Counted from the first letter of the stretch, positions 55,137 through 64,000 are shown. The stretch is 64,000 bases of DNA from an uncultured Porphyromonadaceae bacterium (GCA_902491515.1 CABUIC010000011.1:1-64000); one strand, 5' to 3'. Notes: generated by a model not told the origin, from the letters alone. Numbers and translations are program-made.

Positions 55137-57452
55137 TTATTTTACCACTACTTTTTCGGCTTTGGTGTCTGTGCGGCGGATGTAGAGGCCGGGAGCGGCG
55201 GGGGCGCCGGGGAGCTCTATGCCGTCGAGGCGGAAGTAGCGTGCGGGAGCTTCGGCGTCGGTGGTTTCGACGTTCTGGATGCCGGAGGAGCGGAGCCAGA
55301 CGTGCTCGGCGTTGTCGGAGACGGAGTAGACGCGTGAGCCCATGAAGTCGCGGTAGGCGCAGACGCGGTATGCGTAGTTCTCGTTCTGTGCGGAGGCGAG
55401 GCCCTTGAACTCGGTGGAGAGGGCCTCGGGGTCTTCGAGGCGCCGGTTCTCAAGTTCGGTGTATACTTTCGCGCCCTGCGGGAGAACCTGTGTGACGGTC
55501 ACTTCGTCGATGTAGAAGGGATAGCCGTTGTAAGAATAGAATGCGATGGGCATGCCTGCGGCGCCGCATTCGAAGTCGTAGTCGAGCTGGACCATCTCGC
55601 CGGCCTTGATGGGGAAGGCGAGGTATTCTTCCATCCCGGCCTGTACGACGAGGAGTTCGTCGATGGCGTCGGAGTCGCCGATTACGCGGACGCTGACGCG
55701 GAAGTTGCCGTCGTTGCCGCTGAGGTCGAGGACCGGGGTCTGTATTATTCCCTGTATGCCCATATAAGAGCGGGTGCCGAGCATTCCTTTTGCGAGGTAG
55801 GTGGCGATGCCATACCATCCGGGGTTGGTCGTGTAGTCATCGAGAGCTTTGGGGTTGACCATGTTGTAGAGTCCTACGGGTGCCTCGACGGAGCCTTCGG
55901 CCACTTTCGAGAAGTCTTCGTGCAGAATCTGCACGGTCTCGGCCTGTTGTGCCACGGTGTAGACGCGGTAGTTGCTCACGACATATCCCTCGGCTTTCGG
56001 TGAGGCTTCCCATGCGGCTGTGTAGCAGTCGTCGCCGATGTTCTGGCCTCCGGAGAGTTTCGGCGATGCGAGACCCGTGGCGGTGACTTCGTTGGATTCG
56101 GCAGAGCGGAAGCCGGCGCCGACGGCCTTAACGGTGTAGGAGTAGTCCTTGAGAGGGTCGAGACCTGTAATCTTTTCGCTGAGCGCGGCGCATGCGCGGT
56201 CGGTGATTACCGGCACGGGCTCAGGATCGGTCATTATGCGGATATGGTCCACAACGATGCTTACGTCCTTGCCGGCGTCGTTCTGCTCGTTTTTCCGGAA
56301 CATTACCTGAACGGCCTTGACGCCCTCGGGGAATTTCGAGGAGAGGCGGATGATTTCGCCTCCGGCGGAGATGCGTTCCACGTCGTAGTTGCCGAGCGCT
56401 CCCCACTGTCCGTCGACGAGGACGCTCACAACCAGTGTGCTGAGGCATTCCTGACCCGAGGGATGGGCGGCGAAGAAGGAGAAGTCCATGATGGGCCGGG
56501 GAAATTCGGGGGTGACGAATCCTTCGCCTGTGGCTCGGAAAATCATGCCTGTGGAGCCTCCGTAGCCGAGCTGTGACACATGGTCGGCGTTGCGCGTGGT
56601 GCCGTAGGCCACGGTCCAGCCTTCTGTGAAGCCGGGGGCGGTCTTGTCGAGTTTGTTGGTGCCGGGAAGGATGTTGAGGTTGTCGAAGTCCTCGATGACA
56701 ATTGCTTCGTCCACCTTCTTTTCATAGACGGTGAGGAGGTAGCTCTCGGCCTGGGCGGTCTCCTGCCAGTTGGCCGTGAAGCCGTCGGGGGTGTAGGCGG
56801 TGGCTTCGGTGGCTACTGGAGCGGGAATGGAGGTCTGCGTGGCGGTGATTTTGATGTCGTCGACGAGAACTTCCTCGCTGAGCATGGCGAGCTGAACGAG
56901 GCAGCCTGAGAATTCGCCCTTGGAGAAGTCTACGGTGAAGGATTTCCATTCGGGAGTGACGTCGATGGATTTTGCCTCGAGGCGTCCCTTGTCGTTGAGG
57001 AGGGCGATGTCCATCTTGTCGGAAGCCTTGTCGGCCTTGAGGAGCTTAGCGCGGAGGGAGACTTTGAGGTCGCCGGCATAGGCGCCCTGGGGGGTGCGGA
57101 GGAAGCCGGTATCCTGAGTGATGTTTCCGGATCCGTCGGAGAACATGCCCTTGAGGATGGCGCAGGCACCTCCGGCCTGATAGACGGCCGCGCCGCTCCA
57201 CCCGGGGATGCGGGTGTAGGATGCGGGGATGGCGCCGGTGCGCTTGTCGGCGATGTATGTTCCGTCGGGCTCGGCTTCGGAGCCGGCGGCGAAGCCGGCG
57301 AAGTCTTCGTCGACGAGCACGGCAGCCGCCGGGGCCTCCGAGCGGACGGGAGCCGATGCGCCGGGACCGGCGATGGCCCTGAGAACGGGAGCGGCCTGAG
57401 CACCGAGGGCCACGAGGGCAAGGACGGCGCCGGCTATATGTTTCTTGTTCAT
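55137..57452 (-). CDS. secreted choice-of-anchor J / fibronectin type III protein
   Basis: The 771-residue protein has a signal peptide (MNKKHIAGAVLALVALGAQA). It contains three jelly-roll-like modules of the choice-of-anchor J or cleaved-adhesin kind (LVDEDFAGFAAGSEAEPDGT; AIVIEDFDNLNILPG; QILHEDFSKVAEGS), separated by fibronectin type III domains (ATAYTPDGFTANWQETAQAE; DDCYTAAWEASPKAEGYVV). The last 35 residues are the shared tail (ARYFRLDGIE ... PGLYIRRTD ... EKVVVK). No catalytic motif is seen. It follows the 57478 gene by 25 bases and is cotranscribed with it. Confidence 0.85.
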   Translation of the reverse strand: MNKKHIAGAVLALVALGAQAAPVLRAIAGPGASAPVRSEAPAAAVLVDEDFAGFAAGSEAEPDGTYIADKRTGAIPASYTRIPGWSGAAVYQAGGACAILKGMFSDGSGNITQDTGFLRTPQGAYAGDLKVSLRAKLLKADKASDKMDIALLNDKGRLEAKSIDVTPEWKSFTVDFSKGEFSGCLVQLAMLSEEVLVDDIKITATQTSIPAPVATEATAYTPDGFTANWQETAQAESYLLTVYEKKVDEAIVIEDFDNLNILPGTNKLDKTAPGFTEGWTVAYGTTRNADHVSQLGYGGSTGMIFRATGEGFVTPEFPRPIMDFSFFAAHPSGQECLSTLVVSVLVDGQWGALGNYDVERISAGGEIIRLSSKFPEGVKAVQVMFRKNEQNDAGKDVSIVVDHIRIMTDPEPVPVITDRACAALSEKITGLDPLKDYSYTVKAVGAGFRSAESNEVTATGLASPKLSGGQNIGDDCYTAAWEASPKAEGYVVSNYRVYTVAQQAETVQILHEDFSKVAEGSVEAPVGLYNMVNPKALDDYTTNPGWYGIATYLAKGMLGTRSYMGIQGIIQTPVLDLSGNDGNFRVSVRVIGDSDAIDELLVVQAGMEEYLAFPIKAGEMVQLDYDFECGAAGMPIAFYSYNGYPFYIDEVTVTQVLPQGAKVYTELENRRLEDPEALSTEFKGLASAQNENYAYRVCAYRDFMGSRVYSVSDNAEHVWLRSSGIQNVETTDAEAPARYFRLDGIELPGAPAAPGLYIRRTDTKAEKVVVK

Positions 57453-57477
57453 GTCGTTCGGTTTTGGAATGTCGTTT

Positions 57478-59341
57478 TTACTTTACAAGGGTCTTGACGC
57501 CGTCCACGATGTAGAGACCGGCGGGGAGGGCGGAGGCGTCGGATGCCTTCACGCGGATGCCCTGAAGGTTGTAGATTACGCGCTCGGCAGGTACAGTAGC
57601 GTCGATGCCGTCGATGCCTGTGGAGCCGTCGGGCTGAAGGGTGATGGTATGGGGGCCGCTGACGATGAAGGAGTACTTGCCGTCGGCGGGTTCGAGATCG
57701 GTGTCGTCGAGCTTGGCGGTGATTTTCTTGCCGTCCTTAGGCGCGATTTCGACCTTTGTCCCTACGAGGACTTCGTATCCGAGGGCCTGGGTGAGGGGCG
57801 TGATTTCGTCGAGAAGAACGTCCACGTCAGCGAAGGCCTCGCCCTTGAAGGAGAGGGCGTGGAAGGCGGGCTCGTCGTCGGTGTCGACGTAGATTTTGGC
57901 CACGCCGCCCTCCGCGAGACTGAACTTGTATGCCTTGGAGAAGAAGGAGCCTGAAGAGGCCACGGGCTCGTCGTTGGCGTAGACGTAGGGCATACCGTAC
58001 CCTTCGCAGAGCGAGAGGGGATTGTCCTCGGCGCAGATTTTCAGGTGGTTGTAGCCGGTGGAGAGCTGGATTTCCTTGCCGAATGCGTCCTTGAGGGTCC
58101 ACATGTTCTCATCGGCGTTGTCGAGGTATACGACGGCGTTGATGTCGCGGACGATGGTCTCTGTCGTGAGGACAATCTTGTCGTTGGCCCTGAGGTCTGA
58201 CATCTGGATGTGTCCGGAATAGTTGGGCTCCACGGGGTCGCCGTTGAGGGTTGCGGAGAGGATGCGGAAGTCGTGGGCGTCGGCGGGAACGAAGAGAAGG
58301 CTGTTGCGGTTCTCGTTGAGGTTCACGGTGTTGTCACCCGGGGTGAGTTCGATGGTCGCGCCGGGAGTCATGTTCGAGCCGTAGCGGGCGAGGATGGCTT
58401 CGGGGTTGTCGACAGTGACGGTGGCCGTGAAGGCCGCGTATGCCCTTGCTGTGAAGCTCAGGGCAATGTCGGCGTCCTTGACGAGGAGGCGCTGGGGAGA
58501 AGAGAAATCGAGCGGCTCGCCGTCGACGGTGTATTCCGAGAGGAGGAAGTTGTCGGTGTCGCCGTGGATGAAGAGCACGCTTCCGGCCTTTACGACGGCT
58601 TTGCCGTCTGTGATTTCAACGGTTTCTCCATCGGCGGAGTCTTTCGTGACTTTCTTCACGAATCCCTCGGCGCCTTCGCTGAAGGCGAAGCTGACGGTGC
58701 AGTCCTTGTCGGGGAACTGGCTCTTTACGCTGAGGGTGCCGTCGGTGGGAAGGGCGAGGAACCAGACGTTTCCGCGCTGGGAGAGGGAGCCTGTGGTCGC
58801 GCCCTCGAGGGTCACGGAGTAGAGGGGCATCTGGGCGCTGACGGAGGAGTAAATTTTGAGTGTTTTCTCCTTCACGGGGTCATATTTCACGGTGTTTGCG
58901 CCGTCGGAGAGCTCAGGCTCGTAGGAAGTCTCGTCGAACACGGCCTTTATAGCCGAGGCTTTGTCGACGTCGAGCTTCAGGGAGGCGGTGCGGACGTCCT
59001 CGCTGCCCTTCGTAACGATGAGGAAGCGGGCGCCGTCGAGATTGTCACCGGGGTACATGGTGGTGGAGTTGCCGGAAATATAGGGCGTGTAGAGGCCGTT
59101 CTCTTCGGTCACGGATTCGAGTATCGCTCCGTTGACGGCGGAGATTTTCACTGTGGAGTAGGCGTCGAAGGTCAGGGGGTTGTCGCCGGCGACGAGGCCC
59201 TGGATTGCTTCATACTCGATTTCGATAGCCACGCGCGCCGGGTCGTCGACGTTGAAGTTGATTGTGATTTGTGCCGCGCTTGCGGAGAACGCGAGCAACC
59301 CTGTGAGTGCGAGGCACAGAAGGGTGTAGAATTTTTTTCAT
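57478..59341 (-). CDS. secreted beta-rich protein; signal peptide out of frame at an A7 tract
   Basis: The main frame (57478-59298) encodes about 606 residues of beta-rich domains with no recognised motif and ends with the shared tail (VIYNLQGIRV ... PAGLYIVDGVKTLVK). The start of that frame is only LAFSASAAQITINFN after a TTG. Read in the same frame upstream, the codons give KKFYTLLCLALTGL, an ideal signal peptide, but the ATG at 59341 is one base out. After ATG come seven A (T7 at 59332-59338 on plus); six would put the ATG in frame. The gene is thus a frameshifted form, a slippage-regulated gene, or carries a sequencing error. Confidence 0.8.
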
Positions 59342-59410
59342 AAAAAGGGGATTGATGATTGATATTCGCCCTTGCGCTGAGGCTCGGACTATTTGCTTGT
59401 ATGGACGCGA

Positions 59411-59441
59411 CAAAGGTAACTAAAAAATCCAGCTTTTCAAA
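59411..59441 (-). promoter_or_regulatory. promoter of the two-gene secreted-protein operon
   Basis: On the minus strand TTTG (59438-59441), a 19-nt spacer and TACCTTTG (59411-59418) match the consensus. The leader to the ATG at 59341 is about 65 bases. Confidence 0.7.
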
Positions 59442-59512
59442 ATAAAATGCCAAAATCTGTGACAGATGGCGAAAAAAGTGCTCGGAATGGCGGGTTTTGA
59501 GGTGGAAGAGGG

Positions 59513-60502
59513 TCAGTCGAGGGTGAGAAGCCATGAGGCTTCGCGTCGGGGGAGGGCCGCGAGAACGGTGCGGCCTTCGCGCTGCTCGCGTGCGTCGGTG
59601 GGTGCGGCGATTGATGCCCCTGCGGCCTCAAGTGCGTCGCGGCAGGCACGGAGGGCGTGGGCCGGGGTGTTGTTTTCCTCGCTCAGATGGCAGAGGAGGA
59701 CTGTGGCGAGGCCGGGGTGCCAGATTGTACGGAGGTATTCTGCGGCAACGGCATTGTCGAGGTGTCCGCGCTCGGAAGCGATGCGGGCCTTGAGGTATTC
59801 GGGGTAGGGGCCTTTCCGGAGCATTTCGGCGTCGTAGTTGCTTTCGAGGACGATATGCCGGGCGAGGCGCATGTAGTGGTCGGCGCGCTCGGTGACGATG
59901 CCGGTGTCGGTGGTTATGGCGAATTGTGTGCCGTAGCCCTCGATGAAGAAGCCGGCGTTGTCGGTGCCGTCGTGGCTGGTCTCGAAGGCCGTGACGGTGA
60001 ATCCTCCCGCCTTGAAGGGGAATTCCTTGTAGATTGGCTGGTGGTAGTCAGAGATGCGGCGCGACACGTTGTGGCGGCGCAGGACGCCGTTCAGGGCCTT
60101 CGGGGTGGCGAATAGGCGGAAATGACGGTTGCGTCGGAGGAGGGCGTAGGCGTAGCGGACGTGGTCGCCGTGGTCGTGGGTGAGGAGTATGCCCTGGATT
60201 GTCAGCGGGTCGATGGCGTTTGCGGCGAGCTGTGCGGTCACGTAGTTGTTGTCGACGCCGGCGTCAATCAGGAGACCGCAGTCTGGGGTGCCAATATACG
60301 AGCAGTTTCCGCTTGAGCCGCTGCCGAAGGATATGAAGCGGGGACGGATGTCGCGGCGGAGGGTGCGCTCGTCCAGGCTGGGGAGTTCGTCGGCCTGGAA
60401 GGGTGCGTCATCGTCGCCGTCGCGGAGCGCGGGATGGTCGAAGAGCCCGGGCTGGTCGTCCCAGAAGGCGCTGTTTCGGCGGTGGCGGCTGAGTTTGCTC
60501 AT
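59513..60502 (-). CDS. MBL-fold metallo-hydrolase (YycJ/WalJ-like)
   Basis: The 329-residue protein has about 55 extra N-terminal residues, then a metallo-beta-lactamase domain beginning FISFGSGSSGNCSYIGTPDC, with the metal motif GILLTHDHGDHVRYAYAL near residue 105, a distal FAITTDTGIVTERADHYMR and ERGHLDN near 250. The order resembles the YycJ/WalJ group of nucleases. It follows the RsmI-like gene by 19 bases. The substrate is unknown here. Confidence 0.87.
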   Translation of the reverse strand: MSKLSRHRRNSAFWDDQPGLFDHPALRDGDDDAPFQADELPSLDERTLRRDIRPRFISFGSGSSGNCSYIGTPDCGLLIDAGVDNNYVTAQLAANAIDPLTIQGILLTHDHGDHVRYAYALLRRNRHFRLFATPKALNGVLRRHNVSRRISDYHQPIYKEFPFKAGGFTVTAFETSHDGTDNAGFFIEGYGTQFAITTDTGIVTERADHYMRLARHIVLESNYDAEMLRKGPYPEYLKARIASERGHLDNAVAAEYLRTIWHPGLATVLLCHLSEENNTPAHALRACRDALEAAGASIAAPTDAREQREGRTVLAALPRREASWLLTLD

Positions 60503-60521
60503 AGTTCGGATATGGTAAAGG

Positions 60522-61232
60522 CTATCGGTAGAGGAGAAAGATAGAAGGTCGTTTGTCGTAGTTGTAAGACTCCTTTGCCCAGACGCGGAGAGGCTTTGTG
60601 AGGATGCTTTGTGATTCGCCTGTGATGTCGCAGGCCACGCATAGGAGCAAATCGCCAGGGAGAATCTTGGCGAGTTCGGCTATGAGCCGGTTGTTGCGGT
60701 ATGGGGTCTCGATGAAAATCTGCGTCTGGCCGTGGCGGATTGCGCGCTCCATCTCGCGGAGGCGCGCCGGGCGGCGTGAGGCGTCCTGCGGGAGATAGCC
60801 GAGGAACGCGAAGCTCTGGCCGTTGAAGCCGGAGGCCATCAGGCCCATCAGGATGCTCGAAGGACCGACGAGAGGCACCACCTCGACGCCCTTGCGCTGA
60901 GCGACAGCCACGAGGTCGGCCCCCGGGTCGGCCACGGCGGGACATCCGGCTTCGGAGATTACTCCGATGTCGTGGCCCTCGAGAGCGGGGGCGAGCATGG
61001 GGGGGACATCCTCAGCGCGGGTGTGCTCGTTGAGGACCTCGAAATGCAGGGCGTCGATGTCGATGGAGCGGTCGCAGGCCTTCAGAAAGCGCCGGGCCGT
61101 GCGGAGCTCCTCCACGACAAAATACTTCACCCCCCGCAGGAGTTCGATATTCCGCCCGGGGAGCACATCGACAGGAGGAGTGGCCTCGCCCATAGTCGAA
61201 GGAAAAAGGTAAATCTTGCCGTAGGAGCCCAT
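60522..61232 (-). CDS. RsmI-like SAM-dependent methyltransferase
   Basis: The 236-residue protein resembles the RsmI family that methylates the ribose of C1402 in 16S rRNA, but is shorter than the E. coli enzyme. It keeps GKIYLFPSTMGEATPP at the start, VISEAGCPAVADPGADLVAV, VPLVGPSSILMGLMASGFNG, and TQIFIETPYRNNRL. Bacteroidota often have this short form beside a full RsmI, so the exact target may differ. The ATG at 61232 lies only seven bases after the -7 element. Confidence 0.85.
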   Translation of the reverse strand: MGSYGKIYLFPSTMGEATPPVDVLPGRNIELLRGVKYFVVEELRTARRFLKACDRSIDIDALHFEVLNEHTRAEDVPPMLAPALEGHDIGVISEAGCPAVADPGADLVAVAQRKGVEVVPLVGPSSILMGLMASGFNGQSFAFLGYLPQDASRRPARLREMERAIRHGQTQIFIETPYRNNRLIAELAKILPGDLLLCVACDITGESQSILTKPLRVWAKESYNYDKRPSIFLLYR

Positions 61233-61239
61233 ACAAGCG

Positions 61240-61271
61240 CAAAATTACAAAAAAAATCCCTCGCCCGCAAA
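61240..61271 (-). promoter_or_regulatory. promoter of the RsmI-like gene, leaderless position
   Basis: On the minus strand TTTG (61268-61271), a 20-nt spacer and TAATTTTG (61240-61247) match every specified base. The -7 element ends seven bases before the ATG, so transcription should start almost at the start codon. Confidence 0.7.
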
Positions 61272-61786
61272 ATTCCCGCAGGCATATTAAGTGAAAAATG
61301 CTTGGGAAATATCTACCGACGGAATTGAAGTGAAGAGGAAAGCCACGGCTCTTTCATTTAAAATTAAATAAATGAGATTCACTTACCCGGTTCAATGCGA
61401 ATCGTGTAAATTTTCTATATTGAATGTCCGTGATTTATATTTTGTCAAAGTCTGATTTTTTCATTTTTGATTCAAAAAACGCAAGAGTTTCGTAAAACTC
61501 ATCGAGACATGTCTCATAATGCCTGCGACGCCTTTTGTTTTGTCGAGATAGGTCCGGGTCTCAATCCTTCCGTGTCCGAGTGCGGAGCTCCCGTATTTGA
61601 ATACACCGGCGTGGGCGCCTTGATGCTATCGTTCGTCCTATACCGGGAAAATCCGCTGACCCGTTTTTTGCGCGTTTTTGGGACTTCGTCGCGGCGGGGA
61701 TTTGGCGGGGTGGGGGATTTTTTGTAAATTTGTGGTGTTTATGTGAGCTTTTTTTCTGATTTAAACAATAAATTCCATCTATATCC
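61272..61786. other. intergenic region before the second CotH gene
   Basis: No convincing gene is seen. The first half is AT-rich. It includes a 6-bp hairpin GAGTTTcgtaAAACTC-like element at 61485-61500 and, three bases later, the 12-nt palindrome GAGACATGTCTC at 61504-61515, which could bind a dimeric regulator. The second half has the promoter at 61701-61732. Confidence 0.5.
61701..61732 (+). promoter_or_regulatory. promoter of the CotH/starch-binding-like gene
   Basis: TTTG (61701-61704), a 20-nt spacer and TAAATTTG (61725-61732) match the consensus at every specified base. The leader to the ATG at 61787 is about 50 bases. Confidence 0.75.
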
Positions 61787-63994
61787 ATGAAAATCAAGAG
61801 CTTATTTTTAGGCGCGCTTGCGGCGGTCATGGCATTCGGGGCCTCGGCGGCTGATTATAGCCTTGACAGCGAGGGTTATCCCGTGATGTATGTCCGCGGG
61901 TCGATGACCAACGGCTGGGCGGCGCAGGATGCCTATCGCTTTACGCGTACGGGCGACAATTACAGTCTCACACTTCCCTCCCTCGACGGGCAGTTCAAGA
62001 TTTCGGCCGACGAGTGGACCCTCAATTACGGGGAGGCCTGCGAAATCACGAAGACCGCGACGGTGAAGGCTCAGATGAACGGCGGCAACTTCTCGGTCTC
62101 GGGGCTGAAGGACGTGACTATTTCCTTCACGCTGGGCAAGGACAATTTCCCGCAGACGACCGCGGTCCGCTTCGTGGTGCCGGGTACGGTCGAGGACCCG
62201 GAGCCGGAGCCCTCTACGGGCATTTCGGGCTCGCTGCCGGTGCTCTACATCAACGTCTACTCCGACGAGGCCAAGACCGAGCTTGACAACGAGGTAATCA
62301 GCAAGGACCTCGCGCACAAGGACTATTTCTCGAACGCCGAATACTGGCTGGATGTCAATGGCTGCCAGTGGCTGATTGACGAGGGCCCGAAGAATGTGGG
62401 CTCCAAGGAAGAGCCTCTGCCCCTCGAAATCAAGGCCCGCGGCAACTATACGCGTCTGGCTTATGCCAAGAAGCCTTTCAAGCTGAAGCTCGGCAAGAAG
62501 CAGAGTCTCCTCGGCATGAGCAAGAGCAAGCATTACGCCATCCTGGCGCATGCGGACGACGGCTACGGCTATCTCCGCAATTTCACGGGCTTCAACCTCG
62601 GACGCCGCATCGGTCTTCCCTGGACTCCCTGGCAGCAGCCGGTTGAGGTGGTGATCAACGGCGACTACCGCGGCCTATACTTCCTCACGGAGAGCATCCG
62701 TATCGAGGAAGAGCGCGTGAACATCACGGAGCTTGACGTCAACGTGGCCGAGCCCGAGCTCATTTCCGGCGGCTACATTGTGGAGCTCGACAACTACGAC
62801 GAGGAGAACCAGATTCGCATGGAGGAGAAAACCTGCGCCGGGCTTCCCGCCACTGACGTTCTCCGCATCACCTGGGACACTCCCGAGGAGTACTCCGATC
62901 TTCAGAAGCGCTTCGTCAAGGACCAGTTCACGGCCATGAACAATGCCGTAGGCACCGCCGACAAGAACGATGACCTCTGGAAATACATGGACATGGACGA
63001 CGCCGTGCGCTACTACATCGTCGAGGAGCTCATCTCCCACACAGAGGCCTATCACGGCTCGACATATCTCTTCCGCGACCGCGGCGAGGGCCAGAAATGG
63101 CACTTCTCGCCTCTCTGGGACTGCGGCAACGGCTTCAACGGTCCGGCTGACCAGTTCTTCTACAATGCATCGGGCTTCGGCGCCACGTGGATTCCCTCTA
63201 TCCGTCACAACGAGTCCTTCAACAAGCGGCTCCGCGACACATGGGCCTGGTTCATGAACAACGGCTTCAAGGGTATTTACGAGGACATGGAGAGCTACGC
63301 CACGCGCATCCAGGCGGCGGCCAAAGCCGACCGCAAGCGCTGGAAGGACGCTCCGCTGCCAGAATACCCGTCATCCTGGCCCGTGGTCGACAATACCGAC
63401 ATGACCGGCCGTCTCCAGGCCGCTACCGCCAAGCTTTCGGGCAAGGTCGAATGGCTGAAGGGTCAGTTCGGCGACTTTACGGCGACTCCGTCGGCTTCCG
63501 AGCCCGTGCGCGACGCCACTCCCGCCGCTCCGCTGCCCGCTTACGCTAAGGCCGAGGGCTGGACGTCGGTTTACTTCATTGACTCCACCGAGACGCCCTG
63601 GGAGCAGGTGTATGTCTATATGTGGGGCGGCGAACCCAACTACGAGGGCTTCGGGGCATGGCCCGGCACGGCGATGACCGCCACGACTTTCGACGGCAAG
63701 CCCGCATGGGAGCTGAAGTTCGCCCCTGCCGACATGAATGTCTCGGACGCTTCCAAGCTGATTTTCAATGACGGTGTAGGCGGTGTGGGCCGTCAGACCG
63801 ACAGCTTCGGCTACGTCGAGGGCGGAGTATACAACCGCGAGGGATTCATCTCGGGCATCGGCTCGGTAACTGTCGGCGACAACAACGCTCCCGTCGAGTT
63901 CTACAATCTTCAGGGCATGCGCGTAAGCGCTCCGCGCACCGGAGAGACCTATATCCGCGTGTGCGGCGACGATGCCGTGAAGGTAAGGATGTAA
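61787..63994 (+). CDS. secreted CotH-kinase-family protein with C-terminal carbohydrate-binding-like module
   Basis: The 735-residue protein has a signal peptide (MKIKSLFLGALAAVMAFGASA), an N-terminal beta module (VMYVRGSMTNGWAAQDAYRF) resembling carbohydrate-binding domains, a CotH domain (about 150-530) with IKARGNYTRLAYAKKPFKLK, VVINGDYRGLYFLTESIRIE and WHFSPLWDCGNGFNGP, and a second starch-binding-like module (about 585-695, VYVYMWGGEPNYEGFGAWPG). It ends in a variant of the shared tail (EFYNLQGMRV ... GETYIRVCGDDAVKVRM). Its domain set differs from the CotH protein at 47195. Confidence 0.88.
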   Translation: MKIKSLFLGALAAVMAFGASAADYSLDSEGYPVMYVRGSMTNGWAAQDAYRFTRTGDNYSLTLPSLDGQFKISADEWTLNYGEACEITKTATVKAQMNGGNFSVSGLKDVTISFTLGKDNFPQTTAVRFVVPGTVEDPEPEPSTGISGSLPVLYINVYSDEAKTELDNEVISKDLAHKDYFSNAEYWLDVNGCQWLIDEGPKNVGSKEEPLPLEIKARGNYTRLAYAKKPFKLKLGKKQSLLGMSKSKHYAILAHADDGYGYLRNFTGFNLGRRIGLPWTPWQQPVEVVINGDYRGLYFLTESIRIEEERVNITELDVNVAEPELISGGYIVELDNYDEENQIRMEEKTCAGLPATDVLRITWDTPEEYSDLQKRFVKDQFTAMNNAVGTADKNDDLWKYMDMDDAVRYYIVEELISHTEAYHGSTYLFRDRGEGQKWHFSPLWDCGNGFNGPADQFFYNASGFGATWIPSIRHNESFNKRLRDTWAWFMNNGFKGIYEDMESYATRIQAAAKADRKRWKDAPLPEYPSSWPVVDNTDMTGRLQAATAKLSGKVEWLKGQFGDFTATPSASEPVRDATPAAPLPAYAKAEGWTSVYFIDSTETPWEQVYVYMWGGEPNYEGFGAWPGTAMTATTFDGKPAWELKFAPADMNVSDASKLIFNDGVGGVGRQTDSFGYVEGGVYNREGFISGIGSVTVGDNNAPVEFYNLQGMRVSAPRTGETYIRVCGDDAVKVRM

Positions 63995-64000
63995 GACTGA

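Noticed and set aside
61467..61727. Small gene upstream of the second CotH gene
   Set aside because: The 86-codon frame crosses the consensus promoter at 61701-61732 and shows no domain or composition typical of protein.

Overview
The window looks like chromosomal DNA of a Bacteroidota member, order Bacteroidales, most likely a GC-rich gut lineage such as Muribaculaceae (the family is an inference). The signs are promoters of the form TTTG-N19-21-TAnnTTTG before many genes, a SufBCDS set next to cvpA, ExbB/ExbD/TonB genes after pdxJ, a FimA/Mfa-type fimbrillin remnant, BspA-like repeats, a PorZ-like type IX secretion protein, and many secreted proteins ending in a short tail that reads roughly Y-x-L-x-G ... 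P-G-x-Y-I ... K-V-x-V-K. There is no phage, insertion sequence, CRISPR array or rRNA operon; one tRNA-Pro gene is present.

Layout. 1-505 is AT-rich and has no convincing gene. 506-1510 is a RhuM-family gene. 1591-6928 (minus) carries cvpA and sufBCDS for Fe-S assembly. 7092-8000 is a DUF3943 gene. 8154-10879 (minus) is pdxJ-exbB-exbD-tonB-like. 10980-12975 (plus) is an overlapping trio: an ACT-like protein, NAD kinase and a zinc metallopeptidase. 13116-16799 is an accessory patch with a BspA-like protein, the debris of a toxin-antitoxin pair, a small tail-bearing lipoprotein and a TPR protein. 16799-21275 (minus) has a nucleoside kinase and an envelope-sugar cluster (GT2, GT4, lipopolysaccharide-kinase-like). 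21372-22255 holds two decayed genes, an HTH regulator tail and a fimbrillin. 22647-28229 is ybeY-mnmG-parS-apt-uvrC-dtd, interrupted by repeats. 28467-36378 has a large secreted protein, then dnaX-proB-proA. tRNA-Pro follows at 36562. 36729-38352 has a membrane acyltransferase and a beta-barrel protein. 38561-53292 (plus) runs nadA-leuS-rdgB-porZ-unknown-DUF4369-CotH-comM-fucosyltransferase-like-nhaC. 53267-61232 (minus) has dxs, two large secreted proteins, an MBL hydrolase and an RsmI-like methyltransferase. 61787-63994 is a second CotH protein.

Most of the window is housekeeping (Fe-S, NAD, PLP, proline, tRNA, repair and replication functions). The accessory layer is the cell surface: seven proteins share the C-terminal tail, and PorZ has a full type IX sorting domain. 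The points most worth following are a 16-bp parS-like site between mnmG and apt; an A7 tract after a start codon that puts a signal peptide out of frame with its protein; a repeat inserted in frame into a glycosyltransferase; paired inverted arrays of 9-nt units; decayed toxin, regulator and fimbrillin genes; and possible leaderless transcripts for the RsmI-like gene and uvrC.
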